A DNA stretch of 64,000 bases from Malurus cyaneus samueli. Its lineage: Eukaryota; Chordata; Aves; Passeriformes; Maluridae. The position numbers and the translations under genes were made by a program. Shown piece by piece: positions 15,274 to 26,245 of the stretch. The notes under the pieces are model-generated. The model saw nothing but the letters and a program-made list of their open reading frames with translations, searched no databases and was not told the DNA's origin. How positions within the stretch are numbered: the stretch's first letter is position 1; the number at the start of each line of letters is the position of its first letter. The stretch is taken from the NCBI GenBank assembly GCA_009741485.1, contig CM019236.1, positions 62,049,100 through 62,113,099 on the forward strand. The letters run 5' to 3'.

Positions 15274-18200
15274 ATCATATTTATGCATCACATTTACTTC
15301 ACTAGTAGACTAATCTAAGACCTTGAAGTATTTGGTTTTTTTAGTCAGTTTATTCAGTGTCTTCTTGCTGGTTTAACTGCATTGATGTCTAAGTTTATCC
15401 TAGCAGTTAAGACAGCTGAAAGTATCTCTTTACCATTGATTAAGGTGGATGTATCAAAACTGCAAAAGTGTAGACCTGGTGGGGAGTTCCTATTTATTTC
15501 CTCTATCTGATTGAAGCAGGCGAAATTATGCTCCAACTATACTTGACAGTGCAGAAAAACACTGACACCTCATGAAGAACCCCTTCAAAGCAGCATAAAT
15601 CAGTTTCTGCAACAAAATCCCTCTGTCCCTTCCCCTGCCTCTTTTCCTTCTGTGTAAACTGTGCTAGCTTTTCTGGAAATATTTTCAGAGCGATTGTATA
15701 TTCTGTGAAAGCTTAGGCTGTGCTAAATGCCTTTTGCCCTTTGTAGTTTTAAGTTTCCAATACCTCTGGTCACCTGGTCAGGTGTGTGATGGTGGCTTGA
15801 TAATATGTTTGAGAAAACCAGTTACAAGCAGGCTGCCAAAGTAGCAAATAACTGGGTACTTTTTATCCCTCTTTTTGTACATATTGGCATGCTCAGTAGG
15901 ATGGGGACGTGGAAGATAGTCTTCCTTAAGTTAAGAGTGAAGGTGATACCTTAGGGACTGTTATGCAAAATGCCTTAAAAACCTTGGTGTGCTTACTATG
16001 AAATGATATCACAGAGAACAGCATGGCTTCTGTAACCCTTGGCAATCCCAAACTGGCTATTTTGACACATAACTGTTTGTCATTTTTTTAGAATATGTCT
16101 CATATCACCTGGCATATATTTTTTTATCACAGTTTCCTCAAATCAGAATATAAATGACAGACATTGGCTGAAATTGTTATTTTTTTCCACCCAATCTCTT
16201 ACTGATAGCTGAAAAAAAGAGCAGTAGAGTGTTCCCAGTTCCTGCTCGATGCCACCCTTCATGCCACCCCCTTGTAGCACCAGGCTGAGAGTTTGTGAAT
16301 GAGATTGCACACCATGCCAGGTACTGCTCTGGAAAGTATAACTCTCTTAAGATTTTTCTGTGAAGAATCAGGTGATAACACAAAATGTCATGATTCCAAA
16401 TGTACTTAGTATTTTAATGCAAGCAAGCCACATTGTGGATGAAAGTCCTCAAACTCATCAGTTGGTTGTCTCAGCCAGGTGGACTTTTTGTCTTTGTGTT
16501 AATGTACAGATACTTTCTTACATCAATCTGTCCTTGCCACCAGATATGTCTCAGATCTATGAAAATAAACAAAAGGGAACATTGTTAAATAAAATACAGA
16601 GAGTAGAACTTGCAAAATTATTTTAGAGAAATAATTTCTAAAATGAATAAAACTCCTTTAAATAAACATAATTTTATTATACCAGCATTTAATAAATGCT
16701 GTTATTGTTTGGCTGGTTTGTTTTAAAAACAGCAGTGGCTTCAGTTATGTACACTTTATTCCAGTAGACTCTGTAACTTTTGTTTACTTACTTTTTGCAG
16801 TCCAGACATTCCCTGTGCAAATATGCAACACTTCTGAAAATAATTTCTTGTAGACTGCAGTGGGCTTATTTCAGGCTGCTGTGATGTGGTTATAAATGCC
16901 CCAGTTAGAAACAGGGTGCTTATAGCACTGAACTAATCTCTGTGTACTGCAGCTTCCTGAGGTGTAGAAGTTAATGGCATGAAGAGCTTAACGCTTTTCA
17001 GAATAAATGCGAACTCACTTTATTCTGTGATTCTGTAATATTTTCACTTTCTGAAGGTAGCAGGAAGGTCAGTTGCTCATTGCATTGATACATTACTCGG
17101 AGAATTGTCTTCTGATTAACAGTCAACCTACTCTATCAACATTATTCCGTAGCTTGTATTTCTGCCAAGAAAAGAGAAAAATATAACCACCCCAAGCCAC
17201 AAACCAAAAACCATATGTGAAAAATATTGCAGTGACTGTTTTCTCTTTATGTGTTTTGCCACAAGCTCATTGTGAAGATTGTGAAATCATGAGAAGGTGT
17301 CCAGTTGCCTTTGCAACGTCTCACAGAATTTACTATGCTTCTGGTACAGTGTAAGGACTATCCTGTCCAATAAAAAAATGTCCTAAGGTCACATAGTTTT
17401 GGATGCTTCTCTGGGATATTTTGTCATTAAATTAATTTTCAGCATTTACATGTATTATGGAGTAAAACTGAACGCCAATTTCCAGTTGTCCTGTTTACTG
17501 AAGTCAAAATCTAATTAAAAAGATCATTGAAAGAGCACAGCTGATGCCCTGAGTTGATACTAAATTCTTTGATTGTCCGATGCTATGCACACTGGGTCTA
17601 CATCTTAATTTTCCTCTCCCTTAGCGAGTTAATTACAGAGCAAGAAAACCAAAACTGCAGAAGAGCTGCATGATAACAATAGTTCTGCCGAATCAGTTTT
17701 CCATCTGGCAGTTTAATTTTAAAACAAATATTAGGAATTTTTGCCTGGCTTGAGAGGTAGTTAAAGTTGCATATCTATAAACTAAAATGACTTGTTTAGG
17801 CTTAGAATGGAACTAGTTTATCAAAGTAAAAATAAGATATAGTTCATTCATCATAAAATCTGGTTTTTACAGCTATTAATATGTATTTCATTCTCCGATA
17901 AATTCTCTGAGGAATTACCTATTTTGCAAATAGTGAAACTTAACTGTAGCGTGTCAATTATTAAATTGCTCCCGGTCTTCTAATTTTTGCTGCTCTGAGG
18001 TTAGACACTGCTGCCAGTGAGATGCCACGGCCTAGCTCTCACCACAGCATTAATTACCATTTGTTCTGTAAATAGCTTTAGCCAAATTGCCTAATTTCTG
18101 TTTCTGAATTCCCTTTTTTTTAAAGGACACAGTATTTTTACAGTCATTCTTTTCTGAAGATACTTTCCTTTTATGCTTATGTTTATGTGAAGAATCCTGA

Positions 18201-20478
18201 TGTGATTTTATGGGGGTTTTTTTAAAGCAATGTTAGAAAGAGAGGAGTACAGGTTAAAAGCAATAGTAAAGATTGAAAATTAAAACAACTCATTGCATTA
18301 AAGTGCAGGGTGTTCCCTGGGCTTTTTTATTTGTTGACATTTGTATTTTTCCTGCTATTAATATGCCACTGAATATGCAAAGTGGGTACATGAGAAAACA
18401 CCATGATCTCCTATCTGTGATGACATGAGCCTTACAAGAAAGCTCACCAGTTTCCAGGTTTCTTTTAATCTGTTGCTTGAGGAAGCAGGCACTGGATGGG
18501 GTTTAATCTAAAATGAGGAGCAGGACAGATGGAAAGGAAATTTAGTCCTTTATATATGATACTGAGCCCAAGGTTATGTAGAATTTGTAGCACTGAATTT
18601 TCAAGTACCTCGTCTTCCAGTTCAGGCTTAGATTCCTGTAGTGAGATACATCTGACTTTCAACTAAGGCCCAGCAACCCCTATCAATGTGATCCTAACCT
18701 GTAGCTGCAGGTAATGAGGTTAATTGTGTTACCTGTAACTGTGATTTGATAATCCATCAAGGACAGCAGTAAGAGCTGAAGCACTTCTAAGGAAAAATAA
18801 TTTATAATTGGAGGTACAAGAGAAAGAAGTGAGACTGCAGCATAGATGAATACACTGTCATGGTCTAAATGGATTAATTGTTAATATTATGCTTGAGCCT
18901 GCTGCTGATGGAGCAGCAAAAGAGCAGGAGAGACATATACTATTTTATTTATCCTCTTAGATTTGAATCTGTTCAGTACATAGCCTAACTAGGAGTCCAG
19001 CACAGTTGTGAATGAGAATCTACTTTGTGTTTATAAAACAGAAGCGTAGCAAAAATGGGGAAAAGGCATCCTCAATAGAAGTGTACCTACAAAAGGACTT
19101 GTGCTGACGCAACTGTGGTGCCTTGTCTACAGATTATATATTTCCATTGACTGGTTTTATACATGACTCTCTATTTAGTCTTGAACACGAGTTATACTTA
19201 TTTACTATGAGTAGTTCTCCTGCTCTATCCTTGAGGATTTCAGTTAAAAATGACACCCCCTATTATCGCTTATCTCCCCATCCCCACTGAAGAACTCCCA
19301 AACCTCGCATCAGTGAGCTCTTTTACTGCTATGGCTTTGGGTACTGAGGCTGTGAAATAAGTCAGATATCACTTGAAAGTACCTGTACCTCAAGAGTTCT
19401 TCAAATGCCAAGAAGCACTTGCAGAGCCTTCCAGACAGGAGTCTCTAGATGCTGTAGTACTGCCTATTGTAATTTGAAATAGGTGTGGTGTTTCTTTACA
19501 AATGAGTTTTTTTTTGAAAGGATAACAGTTACACTCTTTGAAAACACCAATTTGTATTTCTGCAGGTAGATTCCAAGACTTGTCTCTAAATCTGTGCAAG
19601 ACTGTAGTCCTGTCTGAGGTGAACTTTCTTCACCTTTTCTTTTCAGTTTAAAAAAATACCCTAAGTTTTCTTGTGACATTTCAGAGAGGTACCTGTACAT
19701 CCAATGTTAACCTTTGCATAAAAACAAAGAAAGCTGTTGGTATGTGTTCTGCTTTTCTGCATGTAGCAATTAATGGTTACTAATTTATAAGTAGCCAGGG
19801 TGCTAATTTGGTGGCCTGAAATACCTGAAATTAGAGGACTAAATACGTTTTTAAATGTATTTAAAATCTACTAAAGTCTTATAAAGTGTCTAATAAAATA
19901 ATTAAAACCAGTAAATTAAGTCAGCTTCTCTCCTTTTCTTGATGTATTTCTTCAGAAATTAGCCTATCCCAACACTTAGCAGAAAAAATGTCCCTCTGAA
20001 TTCTTTCAGGCTTTCCTTGGTCCTCACAAATCTGTTTTCTTTGCTTGTCTACATGAAGGATATTTTAACTTTTTGAGCCGTAGATGGTTCAGAATGATAC
20101 CAATTCACATCTGAGGTAGACATAGTTATTCTGGTCCAGGATTTAACCTTCTTCCACAAAGTGTGGTCATAACTGTAACTGTTTGAATTTCTTCATAATT
20201 TTCAAAACGTCTGTAGATTTCTTCAATCCCATGCTTCAGGTTGCAAGCAGAGAAGTAATACAGTATATCTTCGCTGTATTTTATTCTCTAACTGTATTTT
20301 TTTAATGTCAAATGATTTTACCTCAGAGCTTTGCTAGCCGTAGTCTGCTCATTTAAAGAATAACAGTGGTTGTGTTTTTCTGTAGTCTCCTGTGTGTGTA
20401 GTGTGTTAATTATTTACTGGTTACCCATTGTGTGCCAGCATGACTTCAGTGCGCTTGTGGTGTCTGAAGCTGGGAATG

Positions 20479-20512
20479 TTGCAGTGGCAGCAGCAGCCAC
20501 AGCAGCAGTTTC
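20479..20512 (+). repeat. Short imperfect CAG-rich stretch
   Basis: An interrupted run of GCAGTGGCAGCAGCAGCC-like triplets, followed by CAGCAGCAG. It is too short and interrupted to be a strong microsatellite, and the open frame through it has no recognisable domain. Confidence 0.5.
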
Positions 20513-20844
20513 AGTTCTGGTTAGTGCCAAGTCACTTTTTTTTAATCACCCTTCCAGATGACTTGGGAGAACAACAACTTGAACAATATTTCCACACAAG
20601 ATACATCACCCTTAGCTAAACAGAGAGCTATCATACTCTGGGGCTACTACAGACAGGAATTTGGAGGGGAGAAAAGCTGAAGAAAGTAGGGTCATCTGAC
20701 AACAACAAAAAAAAAGGTGATGGGACTTAATGTTCATATGAAAGAAAAACACTGTTTTATTGTCTAGAGCGCTGTAATTATTAAACACCCTTGTGATGAA
20801 AGGAAGTGGAATTATTCCCATGTTATATGTGAGAAAACCGTGAG

Positions 20845-20949
20845 GGCTTGTCTACACAAGGCTGTAATGCAGTTGTTTTGTTAGCCAGTGTGCTGCTGTA
20901 TTTAAGCAGCTGTAATTATGCTGGTAGAATTCCCTGGGTGAGACACTCC
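20845..20949. mobile_element. Possible ancient MITE-like element with decayed terminal inverted repeats
   Basis: The left end GGCTTGTCTACACAAGG (20845-20861) and the complement of the right end near 20932-20949 share about 11 of 17 positions. The GCTTGTCTACAC start and the internal 'GCTGTAATTATGCTGGTAGAATTCCCTG' type block resemble old amniote interspersed repeats seen in turtles and crocodilians. The family name is uncertain, and the inverted-repeat match is weak enough to be chance. Confidence 0.3.
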
Positions 20950-21340
20950 TCTGAGTTGAAACATGCCCTTTTCTGGTTTTGAGGTGCGCTGCTTTGGAAG
21001 CAATTTGAATTGACCTAAAAAAAGGAAAAACAGCTCCAGATTTCTGGATGAATACAAATTAAGACCAAGTAAATCTACCAAATAAGTTATACTTAGTAAC
21101 TATGACCTTTAAAACATTTCTCTCATGGTATATAGGTTTCCTGGATAGATAAGCCTTAGCATGTTAATAATGGGCTTGTGTCATTGTTTCTTCTTGTTAA
21201 CACTGTGCCTCTATTTCCTTGTGTCTGCCCTTTTCTCCCTGGATACATCGCAGCTGTCAAGATTTTTTTTCCTTGTCCTAGCGGGCTTCTTTGGCAGAAG
21301 AATTCATAGGTAAACAGCAGTCCAGTCATGGAAGTTATTT

Positions 21341-21361
21341 AAAAAAAAAAAAAAAAAAAAA
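21341..21361 (+). repeat. Poly-A tract, 21 bases
   Basis: Twenty-one consecutive A. The upstream 150 bp do not resemble a processed gene copy or a SINE that I recognise. CR1 elements do not end in poly-A, so this is not a CR1 tail. Confidence 0.95.
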
Positions 21362-22150
21362 GTGAAACCAAGTAAAGAATATAGCCAAATATATTCTCTG
21401 GCCTATATAGTAGAACAATTTTCCCACTGTGAAATTGCACTGGCTGTAATTCAGGAGTTGTCAAGTGCTCTTCATGAAAAAGACTTCTGGTTTAAAGCCT
21501 TCTCTCATCTTACTGCAAGACTATTAAAGCCCTCTCCAACAGCATCCAGATGTAATGATGTAAACAGCCACAAACAAACAGAGAAAAAGGGCACTTGCTT
21601 TGTGCAAGAGAGCTCTTTGTAAGCATTGAAAGAAATAATTTCAACTTTCATGCCTTCACTGTGAGGAAAAGAGGCTGTCTTTGTCCTTTTCCTATGAGTT
21701 AGGGGTTTGTACTGATTAATAATGACATTGTAAAGATGAGTCAATGAGTAGGTGAAGAGAAACAGGACCACAGGCATTTATGAAGAATGGAAAATCTCAC
21801 TGAAAAGCAAGAAAATTATGAGAGACAAAGGTTACTCCAACTGAAAAGTATTTGGTTTTCCACTCACTGTTATATTACTAGGTATCTGTTTAAATAACCA
21901 TGTAATTGAAGCATATTAAGGGTGAAAAAAATAAATGAGCAAAACCAGTTAATAGAGTACAAATTTTGTTTGTCTGGGGGAACTACGTTACATCTAAATT
22001 TTCACCAAATTCAGAGGACATGTGTAGTGACCTGCCATGGGAAGTGCTAAAGATTACATAACTTGGGAAGCTTACACCTACTGCTAGGTTGCATTTTCAT
22101 CAGCATTTCTGTAATGTTTCAGTTTGGTGAAAGTGCAAAACCCGTAATTT

Positions 22151-22183
22151 TTACTGATTAGTTACTGATTAGTTACTGATTAG
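22151..22183. repeat. Perfect tandem repeat, 11-bp unit x 3
   Basis: The unit TTACTGATTAG is repeated three times without error. The unit contains the word CTGATTAG. The absence of any mismatch suggests recent slippage. Confidence 0.95.
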
Positions 22184-22551
22184 TGCTGGTTTGGAGAGCT
22201 GTTTGTTTAAAGGGTAGAACAGTGGATGATAACTGAGGTATTACTTTAAGAATCAAAACTATGTGTCCTTATTTTGTTGAGCCCAGAGGCTGAAAACCTT
22301 TCTTTTACATGTTTTCATTGTTTTAAGGAGAAAATTATCTTGGAACATCTTAAATTAACCAATTAATACAACAATAGTCAAACAATATTGACAAACAATA
22401 GTCAGTTTTCCCATTTTAGCATTCAAATACTTCATGTTGTATAAAAAAAATAGTTTTTGAAGAAATGAAACATGTTCCATTTTGAGTGTTTAACATGGGT
22501 AAAATTAGCCTTAGCTGTAATGTGATGAGCATTGGTGCATGTCTTTGATTT

Positions 22552-23725
22552 CATAGAATCATTTAGACTGGAAACAACCTTTAAGAGCTGAGTCCAGTCA
22601 TTAACATAGCAGTGCCAAGCCCCCCATTAAACCATGTCCCCATGTCATCTACACATCTTTTTAAATACCTCCAGAGATGGTGACTCTGCCACTACCGTGG
22701 GCAACTTGTTCCAATACTTGACAATCATTTTGGTGAAGAAATTTTTTCTTAATATTCAACCTAAACCTCACCTATGAACCATTTCCTATCGCCGCCTGTG
22801 CTTATTCACTGGGAGCAGAGTCTGACTCCCCCTGCCGCCCCTTCTGTCAAGTTGTGGAGTATGACAAGATCCCCTCTGAACCTTCTTCTCTCAACTCTGA
22901 GCCTCCCCAGCTCTCTCAGCCACTTCTGGGGCTCCACACCTTTCCGCAGCTCCCTTGCCCTTCTCGGGACACGCCGCAGCCCTTCTACGTCTTTCTGCTT
23001 CACAGGGGCCCACAACTGGACGCAGCACTCGAGCTGCGGCCTCACCGGTGCCCACAACAGAGGGGACGGTCACTGCCCTGCTCCTGCTCCTGCTGCCCCA
23101 CTCTTGCTGACACGGGCCACGACGCCCTCGGCCTCCTTGGCCACCTGGGCAAACGCTGGCTCATGCTCAGCTGCTCTTGAGCAGTGCCCCCAGATCCTTT
23201 TCTCCCAGGCAGCTTTCCAGACACTTTTCCCCAACCCATAATATTGCAGGGGTTGTTGTGACCCAAGGGCAGGACTTGGCACTTGGCCTTGTTGAAACTC
23301 AGACCATTGGTCTCAGCCCACAGATCCAGACTATTCTGATCCCTCTGCAGGGCCTTCCTGCCCTCCAGCAGATCACTTCCACCCAATTCAATGTCATCTG
23401 TGTTATCAATAAAGGTATTGAACAGGACTGGTCCCCAACACTGAGCCTGGGGAACCCTCTGGTGCCCGCCACCAGCTGGATCTAACTCCATTCACCACCA
23501 TCTCTGGTCCATATGTCCAGCCAGTTTTTCACCCAGTGACTCGCACCTGTCCAAGCCATAGCAGCCATTTCTCCAGAGAATGCTGTGGGAGACAGTGCCA
23601 GAGCGTTACTGGAGTCCAGGCACATAATCATGGCCTTTCCCCGTTCCCTTTAGCAGGTCACCTGTAAAAGAAGATCAGGATAGTCGAGTAGGACCTGCCT
23701 CATAAACCCGTGTGTTTTATCTTCA
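22552..23725 (-). mobile_element. CR1 LINE, 5'-truncated, best-preserved copy in the window
   Basis: The plus strand opens with TCATAGAATCATTTAGACTGG, the complement of the CR1 3' terminus. It runs collinearly through the complement of the CR1 ORF2 C-terminal region: 'AACCATGTCCCCATG' near 22631, 'CTCCAGAGATGGTGACTCTGCC' type sequence near 22671, 'GGTGAAGAAATTTTTTCTTAA' type sequence near 22732, and 'CCAGGCAGCTTTCCAG' near 23206. It continues through 'GTTGTTGTGACCCAAG' near 23251, 'GAGAATGCTGTGGGAGACAG' type sequence near 23575, and 'GGACCTGCCT...CATAAACCC' near 23691-23709. The last marks the 5' truncation inside the reverse-transcriptase domain. The element is the GC- and CpG-richest long stretch between 20 and 34 kb. 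Sequence type is that of neoavian CR1 subfamilies; the exact subfamily is not assigned. Confidence 0.96.
22625..23725 (-). pseudogene. Broken CR1 ORF2 reverse-transcriptase C-terminal fragment
   Basis: CR1 ORF2 encodes an endonuclease and a reverse transcriptase that copies the element's RNA at the target site. Only the C-terminal part of the RT is present, spread over several minus-strand frames. Recognisable pieces, in order, are a degenerate [13 protein letters not shown] block (near 23400-23460), [11 protein letters not shown] (about 23345-23380), [15 protein letters not shown] (about 23250-23300) and RRFRGDLVILHNL (about 22850-22890). Compared with the family, the stretch between the VLFNTFI block and LLEGR is shortened by roughly 40 bp. 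The F/Y-A-D-D catalytic motif that should lie there is absent. Frame changes and stops elsewhere confirm the copy is dead. It is a retrotransposon remnant, not a host gene. Confidence 0.92.
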
Positions 23726-25464
23726 TAGATGCTAATTCATTGTTTCAAAAGTAAGCATGTTTATTTTATTTTTGTTCTGTGGTCCAAGCTCTGATCTGTT
23801 AGAGGATAATGGACCTTTCAGTGTAATTATTACTGAAAATTACAAACGTGTGCAGAAACCAGAGTGTAATTCTAGTCTTTATTCTGCTTACTGCTGCTTA
23901 AAAACGACATCAAATACAGTAGAGAAGCCTAACACTGAAACTTAAGAAATATCATCAGAGGAAGCTTTCTGCACTAAAGGAACACAAAACAACTATTGCG
24001 CCCATGGGAAACTGCTTGTGTTTGAGGAAACAGAACTGCGTGTATTTCATATTTATTTTTGTATCACTGTTTAAGTGCAAAACTTGGATTGCTAAAGAAT
24101 GATGTTATCATATACTGATGTTTTCTTGTTGGGGATTTTTTTTGGTTTTTTTTTTTTGTATTCACTCACAGTATGCATACACACGTGTTGTCTTAACTCA
24201 TGGTAAGTGCATTGAATAATTTCCAGCAGAATTTTTATTCTTGATGACTGATTCAATAATTTTTATTTCTTCTGATATTAATCTCCCCATTAGCACTGAT
24301 AGTCAACAGGAAGAATAGGAAATACTGAAAGAAACTTTTGTTTTCTCCGCTCTTGTGATTCTGGCATTGTTGTTCAAGTGTATAATTCAAATACAGAGTG
24401 CAGAGCAAGTGCACTAAGATTTCCATTACATTTAACAGTCTGAAATATTCAGGTTTTTCTTTATTATCTCCTCAGGACAAATGTGTCACAAGCCACTTTT
24501 TCCCCCCCTGCTTGCTCTTATGTTTTTCTTTAGCTATTCTAATTAGTATACTTCATGAGAAAGAGAGAGATCAGTGAGAGAGCTGGTTTTCTCAAATTAC
24601 GTACGGCTCATATGTGGCTGTGTTGTATAGATACTATAGTTTTGGCTCAGTAACAGATCTCAATCTAGATTGTTTTAATCAGCCTCTTATCTGCTGTTTT
24701 GAGATCATAGTCTTTAGTAAAATAACCCTAATGCAGTCATATATATAGATATTAAATTCAGTTTACGTTCCTTTCCAGTAATCCAGAGATCTAAAGCCAT
24801 TTCTCTTAGGCAAGTATTCTGTTCTTTTCTCTTCTTTTCTTCTGGCTTTCCTGAGTAGAAGCTCTTTCTGTAAGAAAAGAAATCGTCCAAAAATAATCAT
24901 TTTACAAATAGTACACAGTGGGACCAGCAAATAAATATTGGAGGATATTTAATGAAATCTCTTTGTGCTAATACAACTCTCAGAAATGTTTCTCATGTTC
25001 AGTTCAGCCATTCATGATGATAAAACACATGATGTTTTGCAGAAGAATGTTTTGCTGTGAATCCAGCTTGGTGTGAGGCTGCTTATTCCATGCTTCCAAA
25101 CAAAACAGAAGACACAGCAAACAATTCTCTTTTTTAAACCTTTAGTGCCATTTGAGTTCTTGAATACTTACTTAAACAATGAAGAGACGAGTGGTTCTAG
25201 ATACAGGGTAGTTTTTAATGTTTTAACACAGAGTCAGTGATAGCTGGAGTCTTTACTAAGTTCTGGCAGGTTCTGTTTCATGGAGCATCCCTTGGCTACC
25301 CCATTTGTTGCTTGGCTGTCCTAGCAACGGAAGGGCTGTTCCACTCATCTGACTGGAACCTCCTGTGTTTTGACTTCTTGTTGTTCTCTCTTGCCCTCCC
25401 ACCATGCCTCTCAGCAGGGAGAATGGCTGTATCTTCATGATAACCTCTTCATGGGTACTGGCAG
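23726..25464. other. AT-rich non-coding DNA, no gene recognised
   Basis: No repeat or gene is recognised. Homopolymer-rich stretches lie near 24136-24160 (T-rich) and 24500-24510 (C-rich). Confidence 0.65.
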
Positions 25465-25563
25465 AGTGCATGAGGTTCTCCAAAGCTGCATCTGAACAAG
25501 TTCTCACGGCTTTTCTTCAAGCGCTCTAATCACCTTGTTGGCCCTTGGATAAGCTTGTTCAGG
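25465..25563 (-). mobile_element. Older CR1 LINE, first piece, interrupted by a younger CR1
   Basis: The plus strand from about 25490 reads like the complement of the CR1 coding 3' part, including 'CGCTCTAATCACCTTGTTGGCCC' type sequence near 25522. The family has 'GCTCTAATCATCTTGGTGGCCC' type sequence at that place. The homology stops at 25563 and resumes at 25849 on the far side of a plus-strand CR1 tail, at the next expected CR1 position. The outer boundary near 25465 is approximate. Confidence 0.65.
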
Positions 25564-25854
25564 TTTCTTGATGACAGGATGAGGGGGAGTGGCCTTAACA
25601 TGAAGGAGAGTAGATTTAGATTATATTTGTATTAGGAAGAATGTTTTAGTGTGAGGATGGTGAGGCACTAGCATAGGTTGCCCACAGAGGTTGTGAACTT
25701 CCCGTCCCTGGAGGTGTTCAGGACCAGGCTGGACTGGTCTTGAAGTAACAGTGTTCAGCGGGAGGTTTCCTGCCCATGACAGGGTGTTTGGAGCTAGATG
25801 ATCTTTAAAGTCCCTTTCAACACAAATCATTCTATAACTTTATGATTCAAATGT
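25564..25854 (+). mobile_element. Younger CR1 LINE 3' tail, inserted within an older CR1
   Basis: It follows the CR1 3' end in sense orientation: 'ATGACAGGATGAGGGGGAG' near 25571, 'GGTTGCCCACAGAGGTTGTG' near 25676, 'CCTGGAGGTGTTCAGGACC' near 25707, 'GAGCTAGATGATCTTTAAAG' near 25791. It ends in the diagnostic CR1 terminus ATTCTATAACTTTATGATTC (25829-25848). It is strongly 5' truncated, which is usual for CR1. The octamers TGTTCAGG (25556-25563) and TGTTCTGG (25855-25862) flank it and could be a decayed target-site duplication. Confidence 0.9.
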
Positions 25855-26245
25855 TGTTCTGGTGCTGTGAGTCCCAAAACTGAACACACACTTCTAATGG
25901 GTGGTCTGCGTAGTAGATGGGAGAGTTCACCTAGTTCAGTCTGCCATCTGCATGCACAATAGTAATAGTCCTTACTGCTGCTACTGCGCACTGTGGGCAC
26001 CTGTTTAGTCTTTTTTCTTTTTTACTAGCCCTTTTTCAGCAAAGGTTTCCAGGTCAGTCAGTCCCCAGCATGGCCTATTGTGAGTTTAGTTCATCGTATA
26101 TCAAGAGATTGCATTTGTCCATGTTGAATTTAATGAAGTTACTGCTGGCTGACTCCTTCAGCCTGTTTATTTCCCTCTCAGTGGCAATTCTGCCCTTGAG
26201 TATATCATTGAAATGGAGGTTGATTGAGATAATTATTAATGAAAA
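25855..26245 (-). mobile_element. Older CR1 LINE, second piece
   Basis: The sequence 'GAGTCCCAAAACTGAACACACACTTC' near 25869 continues the CR1 complement where the first piece stopped. 'TTGTCCATGTTGAATTTAATGAAG' type sequence near 26115 is the complement of the conserved FNxxKCxVL region. On the minus strand a short frame reads KFNMDKCNLL with REINRL upstream, as in CR1 reverse transcriptase. Divergence is clearly higher than in the 22552-23725 copy. The far boundary near 26245 is approximate. Confidence 0.78.

Larger units (their letters stand above)
6911..20844. other. AT-rich non-coding DNA, no gene recognised
   Basis: About 14 kb with no open frame over roughly 90 codons and no interspersed repeat that I recognise. 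A cryptic repeat of AATAGAACAA-like units lies at about 8691-8727. Segments near 9700-9790 and 17590-18110 contain clusters of TAATTA-type homeodomain-like words and even base composition, the look of conserved non-coding elements. Conservation cannot be judged from one sequence. Confidence 0.65.
20950..22551. other. AT-rich non-coding DNA, no gene recognised
   Basis: Apart from the poly-A tract and short tandem repeats listed separately, nothing is recognisable. An imperfect repeat of CAATAGTCA/CAATATTGA words lies at about 22371-22403. Confidence 0.65.

Noticed and set aside
22774..23241. 155-codon plus-strand open frame
   Set aside because: It is antisense to the CR1 reverse-transcriptase fragment and is a shadow of the repeat.
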